From Amblyornis subalaris (Eukaryota > Chordata > Aves > Passeriformes > Ptilonorhynchidae), in the NCBI GenBank assembly GCA_018881555.1, contig JACAXG010000018.1, positions 2,683,561 to 2,747,560 of the forward strand: 64,000 nt of DNA. The letters run 5' to 3'. Below, piece after piece: positions 24,977 through 38,200 of this stretch (positions are counted from its first letter, which is position 1; every line of letters begins with the position of its first letter). The notes beneath the pieces were generated by a model. That model searched no databases. It was given only the letters and a program-made list of their open reading frames with translations, and was not told the DNA's origin. A program made the position numbers and the translations under genes.

Positions 24977-27900
24977 ATGGGAGGAGAGGCTGGAGTTGTG
25001 GGGTTCTCTCTCCCAGCTCCTCTCACTGTGGCTGGGCTGAACTGTCAGGCCATGGATAAAGTTCCTGCTTGAATTGGGATGAGACAGGAGTTCCCACAGG
25101 TCTGTTCAAGCATGGGCATGGNTGTAACCCATGTGAGACCTAGTGCTCAGTAACCGGCTGGTCTGTGTAGGTTTGATCTTTTGACACCAATTTCGGTACA
25201 AATCCCTGAGGAGGGGTTGTACCTCTTCAGTTTTGTGGTGTCCTACACTTACCACACAATGTGGTCCCCATTGTGAGGCAGTTTTAGAAAAAAAAGGTTC
25301 ATTTCCACATGGTGGGGCTCATTTTCTTGCTGCCCTATAGCCAAGGGAGGGAAGGATTCCCTAGGACACAATTTGGGTAGCAGGCAGGAAGCAGGCAGCC
25401 CCAGGAGTAAGGGCAGCCTTTGTGGANGTCTCTCAGTGCCTTGGCAAGCCTCTAATTCTTTTCCTCCTATGAGCATCTTTATCATTGGGAGAATTTCAAT
25501 ATTTCACATCTCACCTTAGCATAAAATTTACATTTCTTCTTGGAGGTGTAAAGGACCAGGACTTTATCACCATTNTAGTGATATACACCCAGGGCCAATA
25601 TGTGAAAACTTACATAGNCTCAATAGCAGCCAGTCTCACCAGAATTTAGAGGATTGTTTTTACTTCAGGAAAATACTCCTTTTTCTTCTCTCTTTCTTTT
25701 TTTTTTTAATTATTCATCTAAAATTTAATTATGTGACTGTGGAAACAAAGCCCTGCATCCAGCCATGGTTACAGCTGGGGCAATATTTTTGGTGGGAAGC
25801 AGTGTAANGCTATCATTCACTTATCACCGTGGCATCCAGGTATTAATTATTTTTCTCAATCTTCCTGAAAACTGCACGCATTTATCAGCTATCCAGCCTG
25901 ATATTCCTGGCAAAAAGTGATTAAAAGNGTGACTCCAGCACCCCTGGTATCTCTGAAAAACTAGACAACGTCAAGATAGANAGGGAAAGAATAATTTAGG
26001 TAATTCTTAGGTTCATTTCTCTCCCTGTCTGTCATATCTTTCTATTTCAAAGTAATTTGTGTAACTTGTAAAATAGGAAGGTGATTATTAGATTATTGAG
26101 CAGCTGGACAGAAATTTGACTGAGGCAGACTTGATAACTGCAGGAACCTTGCTGCATAAATCTGGCACTTGAGTTTACTTCCTTAAAGACCAACTCAAAC
26201 CATAACATTTGAAAACTATTTTGAATAATTTAAAAGAGACAGATTTCNAAACCGGTCTGCTTTCAGACTTTTTCCCAGTGCTCAGGTGCTGACAGAGTAG
26301 TCCTTTTTAAAGATTTTCATGACCCAACTTGCTATACTCTTTTCATGTCAAAATCTAGCCACTTCTGTTACTGCTCATATGCATTTCAAAGTCTCTTGAA
26401 AAGCCTGTCCTTTACCACTAGTATTTTATAAAATGAAAAATCCAACCAATTAAAGATTTCCAGTCACTAGTGTTGTTCTGCGAGCAGTGAATGAAGGGGG
26501 CACAAGAAGTGTGAGTCCAACAGTGGGATTTGGGCTCTGGAACAATTTTAAAACTAGCCCATATTTTTCTTATACTGGTAGAAGAATGCTTTTAGACCTT
26601 ATGAGCAGTAAAACTCAGGCCACTGCCCTGATTTTAGGTGTACATTTCATTCTTCTGTTTTCTTCATGCAGTCAAACTTTTTTTGGTTGTATTTTTTTCT
26701 GTAGTTCTTTAGTCATTCAGATGTTTGAGATAAGTTGTAAATGCCATGGGTGAGACATGGGCCATGAAGTGTGGATTTGCCACTGCTGCACTGCAAAATG
26801 CCTTTTATAGCAGTAATAGTGCAAAAAGAGATGACAGTATGGAGAAAGAAGGCCCCTTCCATCCCCAGGCACTGAAGGGGGTTCTGGCTCTGAATGTCAC
26901 TCACAATTGAGCATGTAATCATATACCTGTATCAGCCACTTCTAGAGCCTGAGAGATGATCATGGTGGAATTTGCATGGCAAAAAATTGGGGATGTTAGA
27001 GGTCTCCCCTCTCCCTGCCTNTGTGTCCTGGTGGGATGTTGTGCTCCCAGTTAAGTGTGGGGTCAGAGCCATGTGGAGTCCTTTCCGCCTCAAGCCACTG
27101 CTGCCACTGCAGACTGCGCTGCATTTGGGTTTGCTGCTGCTCAGAAGCACTCTGGTTCACTTTGGCTGTGACAGGCATGGCCAGCTTCCCTGCCTCCTCT
27201 CAGCCTTGTCTGACAATCTTCGTAAGGGGAGGAGTCATCAGATCTCCCTGTGCCTCCAAATGCCCTCTCTGACTGGACAAAAGGACCTTGAGCAGACGAT
27301 GAGTGGAGATGAGAGCGGCTCTTCGGGAGTCCTGCGGCTCTGCTCTCAGAGGAGGCTGAGCAGGGTCTGCAGAAGGGTCCCTGAGTTTTCCCAACCTCCC
27401 CACAGGTGTGTTTCACCCTTTACTGTTGCAGTAGCTCTTGCAGCAGCTCTTGCAGCAGTGCTACTCCATTGCTTGTTGTGTGGTGTTACCCAGTGCCACA
27501 GTGATACCTGAGGTGTTGAGAGAGGTCATGGGTCACAGCTCACCCGAGATAGACACTGTAACTATGACCAAGTTGATAGTTGATGCTGTTGAAAGTCGAT
27601 CTTTAAAACGNACTTCACAAGGTGTCTCTCTTCCAAAAGAGTGCTATTTAAGGAAAAGCATTATGTAACTACTGGAAGTAGATAGTCAGCTATTCAAAGT
27701 TGATTCTCTCTGCTGATGAAAGGACTAATATTCAGCAACTGTGCAGTGTATGTTCATTGTGGAGCAGATGTTGGGATTTGAAATACATATTGAAGAAACT
27801 CCATTTTCTGTTTATTTTCAACATGGTGTGAGTGTATATTATCGTGACTCATTTGGGAAGATTAAACTTGTGCCTACCAAGTTCCTAGTGCACAGCAAGG

Positions 27901-29282
27901 CACCTGGAAAGTTATGTTTTATGGTAGAGCTCCTTCCTTCATTTAAGCACATTGTCTTAATGAGGAGCACATTTACACCACCCACTGGTTCCATCCAGAT
28001 GACACTAACTGAAACCTCCTGCTCCAGAGTATCAACACAAATCACTGCTTCCACTCAAGTTGAGTCAAGAGAATAAAATTTTTAATGGCAGTTTTTTTGT
28101 CACATGGCTTTAAAACACAGTATAACTGAGTGTTGTGGCATTTCTGTATTGTGATGCTCAGCAGTAATTACTAGAGACTTTTCCAATCGATACATTTAGC
28201 ATTTTGAATTTTAGATGCTAATTAACTCTTTCTGATTCCTATTGATTTTCTTTTTTTGACTTTTCCATCAGCCAGAAGGAGCACAGTTAAACCCTGGCTC
28301 TGTGGATAACGTATGGATGAGAAAAGGTAGCCACATTTTGCAGTGCTGTTGTCTAGAAGTGACACACTCAGTATGGCTATGGCTTTTTCTCTACTGCATT
28401 GTAAAACAATTTCAGGGTAAAATAAGTTCTGAGTAAGTAAAAAACCTATCATCAATACAGTATGCTACTGCTGGAGGCAGAAATATATGGATTAACAGGA
28501 GAGGCTTTTCTGGGTGAAGTCACTCAAAAGTTCAACAATTATCTCTTGTGTTCTGTCAGTTAAGAAAATTGCACTGAAAGGCTTTGATTATAGTGTGGAA
28601 AAAGAGAAAAGGATGAAAGGAGCTGAAACACAGATTATTCCACATGGAGTGAGAAACACCTGTGTCTGATATGTGACTTTGACCCTTGCCTGTTTTCGGC
28701 TACCTCCCAGACAGGTTCGGGAGCATTCAGGGCACATAAAGAGTAACAGAAATTGTCATTACATTCCTGCTCACGATGTGATTTCTGGCTGTTCATAGTC
28801 TTGTTGTGATAGAGGTTTTATCCTGCCTTGTATCACATTGCCAAAGATTTAGTTGAGAAGTTTGAACCTGTGAGCACCAGAAGACTGTTGCAAACCATGG
28901 AAGTAGCCTAGTGCCTTGTTAGAGAGGGATTAATTGTATCTAAATCACCTTTCTACAATTTATTCCTTAGCACAACCAGAGGAAAACCTTGCCTATCTCC
29001 CACAGACATCTACTGTACTGTCATGATGACTTCACTGGTATAAAAAGAAATAAATTGCAATTGAACCCCACTAGTTCTTGTTGAATCCAGCAAGAGCACA
29101 GTTTATGTCTTCCATTTCTGCAGCAACCCCTTATATATGTGGCTTTTCTCTGTGTGGTGGGTGTCTATATGCTGAGCCCTGGTTCTTTGAATCTTTCTTC
29201 GGATGCTGATGTCTGCCAGCACCACAAAACCTTCTTCCTCAAAACCTATGAGATGAGACTCAGACACTTCCCTGGGCAGTCT
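24977..29282. other. Intergenic DNA, part 3
   Basis: No gene recognised. A 179-codon open frame on the plus strand (26,972-27,511) crosses a GC-richer patch and contains one ambiguous base. It has no recognisable domain and is within the length expected by chance for this much sequence. I see no repeat family here. Confidence 0.55.
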
Positions 29283-29450
29283 GTTCCAAAGGGTTGTCAG
29301 GGAAGGGGTAGAGTCACCATTCCTGGAGGTATTTAAAAGACATGTAGGTGTGCCAGGTTTGGTTTTGGACTTGGCAGTGCTGGGTTAATTGGTGGGACTT
29401 GATGGTCTTGGAGGTGTCTTCCAACCTAAATGACCCTATGATTGTCGGAT
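29283..29450 (+). mobile_element. CR1 LINE 3' fragment, diverged
   Basis: Recognisable CR1 3' blocks appear in order: a TAGAGTCACCATTCCTGGAG block, a CTTGGCAGTGCTGGGTTAAT block, then GACTTGATGGTCTTGGAGGT, ending with TCTTCCAACCTAAATGACCC and a TATGATTG tail. It belongs to a different CR1 subfamily branch from the 24.1-kb copy and is more diverged. Confidence 0.85.
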
Positions 29451-32400
29451 TCTGTGTGTTGGTTTCATTTCGCATCAGTGCAGCTTTGGTTTGTGACCTG
29501 CGGGACTGAACTGCACCTCGTGATGAACCCCGAGCAGTGCTCAAACACAGTTGGTGGGATTGAAGACTGAGTGAAAATGTGAAAATCACAATTCTCATTG
29601 AAAGCCTGCAGGACCACAGGCCTCAAAAACACTGTTTGCACCAGTGATGTATAAGCTGAGAGAAAGCAGAAAACAATGTAATTGATGGATAGTATGAGGG
29701 GTGGGCTGGAACTATGTGGTGAGTGAAGGTGCTGTGGGAATTGTGCTTAAAAGAAGAAGCTGAGACCAAGAAAAAGGATGTTCTCAATGACTGGGTGCCA
29801 TTTTGAAATCAACATGTAGGCTGAATACTGTGATTTTTCACTGCCATATCCTTAGCAATTCCCCTGAAAACTTTAATCAGGAGCCAGGATTCTGACCTGG
29901 TTGGGTAGGCTGAGAGCACTCACTGAGCAGCTGTAAAGCTGTTTGGCAAATTCAAACAAGGAGAACAGTTCCAGTTTGTGTAAAAACAGTGTATTTTTCT
30001 TGGGAGCCTAAATTACAAAATGCTTTACTGTACCTGAGCCATCTTGTCATGCATAAACCTAGGTTTTACCTGTCAAAGCTCTGAATCTATGTTATCATGC
30101 ACACTTTTTTCTATACACATTGTGCTGGATTACATAAAAAGATGTAGGCATCAATAGATTAATATAACTGCCCATTCTACTGTCAATATAAACNAAGCAA
30201 TACAGAAAGACCTTCACTATTTCAGTATTAACAAGATCATAAAAATTCATGAGGCATTCAAAGCTGCTAGTTAGGCTGTGTGAGAATTTCTGATTATGGT
30301 CTGTGTAGGACTAGACTGGAAATAACTCACAAAACTTAAGTTTCAGTGGCTTTTCAAGCTGCTCTAAGCTCAGCAAGAGCTATTATTTGCCTATTGTTAT
30401 TTGTTATTTTTATTTGGCCCTGGACTTGCACAGACAGCTCATGCAGAAGTACATGGGTAGTTATNAAAAACTTTGCATTGATAACTGGGAGTGAATGTAG
30501 AAAAATGAATACAGAAAAAGCCAAACCAGCAGGCACCTGCTGCTTTCATATTTGATGGACTAGAACTACTCCAGTGATGACTTATAGAACTTGTCCTTTC
30601 TAACTAAAGAAAGCAAATCGCTAAACTCTTGACAGATTCATAAATAATGTGAACTGGTCTGGAGAAGGGCTTTAGTTTGTGTAATTTAGTAAAGACACGT
30701 GTCATCCACAAGTGCAAGGAGATACAGTTTACTGGGCTACTGCTATCAGAATGTGGAAATTTTTTTTTTTAATGTTGTACAGCACATAAAATTGTATTTT
30801 GTATATATATATGTGTATGTGTGTATGTATATAAATNAAAGTATCTAACTATAAAGAACTCTGCATGATAATACATATATAATTTTCCCCCTACTCTACA
30901 CATGATTTCCATTATTCTGGGAATGGATTTAGTAACTGAATGTAATTATTAAAATGAAAGGACATTTTTATATACATCTCCTGTTTTGAATAAAAATATC
31001 TCTGCACGTGTAATTTTGGGAATGAATCACATAGCTGCANTATTGACCCATAAGCAAGACTCCCCTTGAGTCTGAGGTGCATATTTCTCTGTGCATAACT
31101 AGTATTTGAATTTATTGCAGAAGAAACTGGAAAATCTGGAAAGAGCAGTTGTCTGAAAATCCGTATTTTAAAAAATNGACTACCACCATAACAGCAGAAG
31201 ATATTTAAAGTCTGTGAGCATTCTTCATACTCTGCTGAATGTGTACAAGGACTAACTGACTAATATCTAGCTGTCTAATGTATGTTTTTCCTTCTGTTTT
31301 GCACTGGGATACATCTGATGCAGAGTCATTAGTCACCACAGTGACAGAACTGTATTTGCTCCACCAAATAACAGTGAGGTCTAACCAAACTGTTATATGA
31401 TTGCAGTGTCATTGTCAGTGGACTGTCATACCTTAAGATAATCCAACTTTTGAGCATTACCCATAATTTTTTTCCAAGTGGAGATTTTTCCTTGGGCTAG
31501 AAACGTTTGTAGGCGTTTATGCAATGTGTTAAATCTAATGTGCTAAGGATGCACCTTAGGCTGAAGGGACAGCTGGCAGAGCCTGGCTGGGCAGATCCTG
31601 GCATTTAGCTGCTATTTCTGCTTCTCACATCCCCTCCACGGCTCGCTTTTTATCTGAGAAGCTGTTGGAAACAACCAAAACACAGAGAGGGAGAGTGGTG
31701 CTGCTCCTTCTCCTAAGGTGGCAGGAGTCTCACAGCCCCCAGAGCTGTCCTGCAGGTGAGTTGGCTCCTTCCAGGACAGTGGCAGCTGGAGGAAGAGNAA
31801 CTCCTCCAGCTTCAACACCTTTGTGAAATTTTGTGACATTTGTTCTTGTGCTGCTTCATCCCTTTTCTCTGAAAGCCCCCTAACTATGATCTGGCTGACA
31901 AAAGCATAGACTTCGAAGGAGGTTGTGAAAATGTTATTTGATGATTTATTAAATAAATACCATGCAAAGTTAGTTTTTTGTTTTACAATACAAGAGAATC
32001 TCATCTCCAAGGTTTCTGCAGCTTGGAAAGAGGCAAGGGCTGGAGTTCTTTTGCTATGAAAGACACATATACAAATGAAGAGAACACCAAAAATTAGAAA
32101 ATAAAACAACTATTGAGTTTCAGAAATATGAAGCACAAAATGTCATAGAGCAGATTAANCATTTATCATGTATCATCTCAATAAATTGTAAGATTTTTGT
32201 CCTATAAGTGACTGTGAAAGCCAAGTACTAAACCAAGTACTTCTGCCAGGCTGAGGGAGAGGGAATGGATCTCTGACCTGNTGCCAGCAGCGACACTGTG
32301 TAGAACTGGGTCCAACCCAATCAGTTGTAAGGTGGGCAGATCGCAGGCTGGTTGAGTTGTGCATGTAGGTCAGATAAAATATTACAGATAAATGCCCAGA

Positions 32401-33738
32401 GCAAATCTGGTCATTGTACTAATTCCTGCAGGGCAGATTCTCAAAGCAGAAAGCAAACTGCAGAGATGGTTTTAGTTTCACTCTTCTCAGGTGACAGCAG
32501 TAGTGCTCTGGTTAGCTCCATAATAAATCTATAGGACCACAGACCATGCAGATTGGTAATATCTGCTCTTTAGTAAACAAGGACCCAGTCCTGCTAATTT
32601 TTAACCTTATGAATAGCTCTCATTTGTGTTGCTAATCAATCATTTTCACACCACCACGAGCATTTATGTGAATATTCAGTGCTGTGTAAANGTTTTGAGT
32701 GAAATCCTGGCCTGTGATGGAAGAGAAGGGTAAAATGCCCACCATTACCTGCCTCAGATCCCACCTGCAATATTTAATGGTAAAAACTCTCCAGGAACTG
32801 TGGTCTTGAGCTCCGTAGCTGAATGGATTTAACTATTTTGGCATTTTTCTTTTGATTCTGAAATATGAGCAACCTAAAAGACATCACATTGTCAAGTGGG
32901 GCTGGAAAGAGCTTTCTACTGTTTGCCTGGTGAAGCTGCTCATGGTATAACTGATCAAAAGTGACCAGAAATAGGTGTCCATGATTTAATATTGTGTACA
33001 GAAGAAAACATTGACAACATCTTTCATTTGAAAGAGAAAAGAANTGTCTTTGCCTTCAAAATCTGATTTTTTAAGTAGTATTGAGTAACTTAATGACAGT
33101 GAAAGCATGTATGATGTGTTACAATTTTCTGTCACTTCTAAATTTAAAACAAAAATTGTCTTAGAACTGTGAACAATTTTGAATTCCAGAGTGATCATGT
33201 CTTCAGCACCACCTACATCCTGAGTGCCGACATCACCTACTCCCTTTGGACTCCAGCTCTTCAAGCCGGATAGTTTGGAGTGCAAAGCTGACCCCATTTA
33301 GTAAATAGAAAACCTACTTATTAAGTTTTTTAATTTTTAAATAATCAGAGCCAGCTGTCCTGGTTCATAGTAACACACAAAGTTGCCAGACATGCTGATT
33401 CTCCTCCTACTATTGCTGAATGGTTACAATTTTTTTTCTGTCTCTTTTTGTGTCTCTTCTTTCTTGATTCATTTCTCATGCTTATTAGCCAAGGCTGTGA
33501 ACAATGAGAAGAGGCTGAAACTTGTACCAAGTAACAGCTGTGCAAAACTGAGTTAATAAAATGTAGCAAAGCTCTTAAAAAAAGCTAAAAAAGTTCAGCA
33601 CACCATTTCCCAATGGTTATCACTAGGCATAATGTTTCAGTTTTAATCTCAAAGCTCCCTAGTATGGAAAAAACTTAGGGTTTGGGGTGTTTTGTTTTTT
33701 TGTTTTTTTTTTTTTTTTGAAACAATGTGAGACTTACG
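29451..33738. other. Intergenic DNA, part 4
   Basis: No gene recognised. It contains a TA/TG simple repeat at 30.80 kb and a poly-T tract at about 33,690-33,718. A 165-codon minus-strand open frame (31,612-32,109) with one ambiguous base has no recognisable domain and is probably chance. Confidence 0.55.
30801..30836. repeat. TA/TG microsatellite
   Basis: Alternating TA, TG and TATG units over about 36 bp; a simple repeat. Confidence 0.85.
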
Positions 33739-33994
33739 TGCNAATTTGCTTAAATTTATTTTGAGGCATCAAAGGAAAACATCAAAACTCTTTCCATCCA
33801 ACCAGAGGACAATTTGTGTCGAAGACCCTCAAGAAGCAGGATGTATTAGCATAGTGCTCAGTCTGGGCCAAGCCCAATCTACTCTTCCAGGATCTAGTGA
33901 TGTATTTGGTACACCGGAATGTCTCAGCCTTTCAGTGGGAAGGTCTCATTGCCACTGCCTCGCTTCTTTTCCCTCCTCTATCCTCACCTTCCCC
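33739..33994 (+). repeat. Left arm of a 256-nt imperfect inverted repeat
   Basis: The reverse complement of 34,979-35,234 aligns to this arm over 256 positions without a visible gap. I count about 19 mismatches outside ambiguous bases (about 92% identity), mostly transitions. Shared blocks include CAAAGGAAAACATCAAAACT, AAGAAGCAGGATGTATTAGC and CTCAGCCTTTCAGTGGGAAG. A poly-T run at 33,690-33,718 lies about 20 bp outside the arm, so on the minus strand this copy is followed by a poly-A-like stretch. The repeat family is unknown to me. Confidence 0.9.
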
Positions 33995-34978
33995 AAGTCT
34001 TATTTATTTATTTATTTACTGGCTAGTGCTGGGACTTCCCCACTTCTATTGTATTCTGGGTCAGGAAATAGTGTTCCCTGCAACCTCATGTCTGAGCAAT
34101 AATTCAGAAAAGCATCAGCTTGTGTCCATAATTTATTTGTACATCTCAAAAGAAGGTGGAAGTATGATCTAAAGGCCAATTATAGGCCACTCAGCTCCTT
34201 AGAGAAATTTCTTAGCTCTTAGTAGCTACAGCTTTTCTTTATTTCTTGTGCCTAACTTAANTATGGATGTTATTATAAATTTAAATATCTACCCCTATAA
34301 AAATTCATTAATTCTAATTTGTGCTAATGAATCTACAGCTTTGGTTATACATTTCTGAATTTTTCCATTACCTTTAAATTAATTTTTAATTGCTCATTGA
34401 ATAGGTGTCATGTACTGAAAAATAAGCCATCCATCTGCCTTGCATCCTGTTTTTCTTCCCATGTTTATCCTTAATTGATATTCCATTAGAAAACCCAATT
34501 TGTAATATTAGATTTTTCTTGTGATGTCCGTTGTTATCCCTTTGGCCTTTTGCTTTCTTTGATTATTATTGCAAAGTGAGCAGTTCTTTTACCATTACCT
34601 CAGAGTGACACCTCAGATGCCTACCTATATGTTTGATACCATTTAAATCAACAGCAGCAATGTCTAAGCCACTTGAATGATTTCTCAGACACAGATTTCA
34701 TGCGTCAGCAGCTGCTCAGTCACAAACTCTGAGTTTCTCCACCTTCCTCGGGTTGCATCATTCATGTCCTCTCTAAAGCCTATGAAAGAAGTTTAAAATC
34801 TGCCTGCAAGAGAGCCACAGGTTGCATAGTGCCATCCTTTCATCCCACTGACAGGTGACCCCTCCTTTCTGCCTCTTGAGACTCTTCCACTTCTCAGTTG
34901 ATTGAAATGTTTCTAAGGACGTACTGCCACGTCTTCTCCTGGAGCATCCCAGGAGGAGAGGCAAAGCACAGCCTGGTA
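33995..34978. other. 984-nt spacer between the inverted-repeat arms
   Basis: AT-rich sequence with no similarity between the parts flanking the two arms. A (TTTA)n tract occupies about 34,002-34,018, directly after the left arm. No gene or known element recognised. Confidence 0.6.
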
Positions 34979-35234
34979 GGGGAAGGTGGGGATAGAGGAG
35001 GGAAAAGAANTGAGGGAGTGGCAATGAGACCTTCCCACTGAAAGGCTGAGACATTCTGCTGTATGAAATATATCACTAGATCCTGGAAGAGTAGATTTGG
35101 CTTGGCCCAAACTGAGCACTATGCTAATACATCCTGCTTCTTGAGGATCTTCAATACAAATTGTCCTCTAGTNGGATGGAAAGAGTTTTGATGTTTTCCT
35201 TTGACGTCTCAAACTAAATTTAAGTGAATTGGCA
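34979..35234 (-). repeat. Right arm of a 256-nt imperfect inverted repeat
   Basis: Partner of the arm at 33,739-33,994, in opposite orientation. Similarity ends abruptly inside at the GGGGAAGGTGGGGATAG block and outside near GAATTGGCA. I see no target-site duplication flanking the pair and no terminal motif of a known transposon family. The two arms could pair into a long hairpin if transcribed together. Confidence 0.9.
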
Positions 35235-38200
35235 TAGTCGTCTCTACCTAGCAGTTTAGAAAAGTGCAAAATGAAAAATCTAAGGCTGGCCAAATGGAGA
35301 CAGCCTTGCTAGACAACTTTTCCAAGCCTAAGATCATGCAAACTTTAGCTAAGTTTGTTAATGCAAGTGTCTGAATCCTTGTGTGCCTGACCTGTCCAGT
35401 TCACAACTTGATATAATTGAAATGGTCCAATTTCTTCTAAGTATAAGAATAAAAGCTGCTGAACTTTTTCCATGGGATAACATAAAACCCTCTCTCTATA
35501 TACACATATGCATATACATATACTGTAGAGTTTAATTCAAATAGATGAAATTGTATGACATTTGGATTTAAGCGATTAGCTCTTGAATGTATCTTTGAAA
35601 ATATCAGCCTGTACAGAAAATTGTATTTATCACTTTTGTAATCTTTGGCATGTTGGTTTTTCCTAAGTAACTATTGTTTTCTGATTTTCAAATGTGAACT
35701 GTAAAAATTTTAATATAATTGGGTGGAATAAGACAGAAACTAAAGGTGGAACAAATGTAGAGGTGAGCATTGCATTTAGCTTGATTGATTTTTTTAACTG
35801 AGAGGAAGAACAGAAAATGTCTCTGCATGGCAGCTTACACAGCAACAGACAAATTATCTCCTATATTTGCTAGATCATGCTCTTAATGGATTGTGTTTCA
35901 AGGGTCTGTCAGAGTTATATTTGGTTTTTTACCTTTTGGGAATCATCTTAAGACAACCAGCAACTCCAGCTGTCTCATTCTTGGTACTCTGCTTTGGTGT
36001 ATGAACCAGACTACTAGTGTTCTCTTAAATAAAAAATCCCAATGAATCTTTAACCAACCAACCCCCTGCTCCCAAACTCAGAAGAAAAGCATCAGATCAG
36101 TGCTTTTTCAGCATCTGAATAATACCGCTGTTTTCCTAGACTGAGAAAACAAGCCACTGATTTACTACCCAAAGAAGATAAAAACAGGCTGGGTGTCCTA
36201 AGCTTAGAATTCCTGAATGTATACCATGTCTTTCTTGGTGCATTTGTGCAGTTGAAATCACTGGAGAAGATTTCTGTTGACTTCACTACTCACTGCATAA
36301 ATGTCTCCTGAAAGCTTTTCTTCTGTATTTCTTTGTTGGTGTGTTTTTTTTTTTTTTTAAAAACTCAAAATCTAAGTTTAAAAGGGTTTAACCGTAGTGA
36401 AGCTTTAGAGGGAACATCTCAAGAGAGAGCTCAACCATCTACTGCCTGTGTTCCTGTGTTTCTCTTCGGTTGTGGAAAAAGCAAGGTTAATGCAGCTNAG
36501 CCTGCAAGGGAGAGGGCTCTAGTGACTCAGGTTATGCATGATTGCTTACTGAGCTGTGATAACTTGATTAGGAGTCCAAGTATCAAGCGTTTGCCGTGAA
36601 ATTCACCTTTCCACAGAGCTCACCTTCAAATAAAATCACTTGCAGAGAGAATTAAGTATGGACTCAAACCTGAATGTTTTAACAGCATGAATATTTACAT
36701 TAACAAATCTGCTTCAGTTTGGGTCTAGGTATTTCAGGTTTTTAGATTTTATCTGAACTCTGTTTACTGGAGTTAGACTGAAAGGAAAAATCCACAGGCA
36801 TTTTCCTAAGAATGCTTTNCTTGGATTTGTTCTTCCTGCTGTGTGAGGTGATGTGGGCTCCAATAGTTCATATGGTGATGTCTGTAAGGAAAAGCACATA
36901 AAAATAGACAAAGGAAAGAAAGCAAATTTCAAAGAGTTGGGTTTGGAGTGTNTTTTTTTTTTTACTGTTTTTTTTTTTAATTTTACTCTGAAGATGAAAA
37001 TTATCCCATATGGATTATTACTCACATCTTCCCCCACTAGAAAGCAGATCCTTGTGGAGTGAAAATTGGCTTCAAAACCTGAAGTATGAAATTCAACTTT
37101 TTATACATATTTCAGATTTCAGTTTTTGCATATCCTTGTAGCAGAAATAGTCACTTGACTGAATTTCTCATCAGAAAGTAGAGCTGTAGAAACTCAAACT
37201 TATCCATTGCAAATGACGACTTTCTACAAAAAGCCTCACCAGTTTCAACAATTCTTACAAACAGTTATTACTACCACTAGCCAGTTTTAATCATTTTCCT
37301 CACACTGTTGTCTGCATTTTTGTTTCTAAAGCCCAGTATAAACATATGAAAGAATGAAGTGTGGAATCTGATTTGAGAATCAAAATATAAATAATGCTTT
37401 AAAAAGTACAAAATTTCAGGGACCATTTTCTTTGTGTAACTCCCAACCACCCAGCTGCAGAGTCCACAGTGGCTTTGATTGTCCAGACATAGGACTGAGC
37501 AGTCTTGTACTGGACATGCAAAACCCCAGGGAATTGAACCATGTGCAGCTGTGTAGGTTCAAATTTACCCAGAACAAAATTCACATCAGTTTAATTTTAT
37601 TCCAAAGGTTTATTTTGCAATCACTGCGCATGGACATAGTTGATCACACAGACTTGTGGTACCCATACAAACGCCACCTTGCAGTAACTCACCCCAATGT
37701 CACAGACAGGAAAAGAGAACGTGGCACCACACAACACCTGCTGACAAACACACAGGCTATAGACAAATTGATACATTCAACAAGAAAAATCAAATTATAA
37801 ATTGCTGATATTTTCCATTTTGTCCTCTCATTGCTGGAGAAACTATAGCAGCGTAACAATGGAAAAAACACTTTATGGAACAACTTGAAGAACAATACAA
37901 AACTCTCATTAGGGTCAGAGATGAGAGTTAATGCAGTACTGGCACACCTGAAACTTCCACAGCCCAAGGCAGAGGACACTTCCCTGGCCAGCGAACAAAG
38001 CATCAGCTCAGTCTGGAGACTGGAATTGCTCTTAACATGTGCCGTGGATGGCAACAAACCATTGGCGAGGTGTAGAACCCTGACCCATGGCATACTCGGT
38101 CTGTAGTGGCTGTTTGGAGCCACACAGAAGGTGTGTGCCCATCTCAGGTAGGACAAAAGATGGGCAAATAGGATTGCAGAAGACAAAAACATAATCCCTT

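Noticed and set aside
26972..27511. 179-codon plus-strand ORF
   Set aside because: No recognisable domain or gene context and an ambiguous codon. About one such ORF is expected by chance in 64 kb read in six frames.
31612..32109. 165-codon minus-strand ORF
   Set aside because: No domain, no splice-site or promoter context, contains an N codon; consistent with chance.
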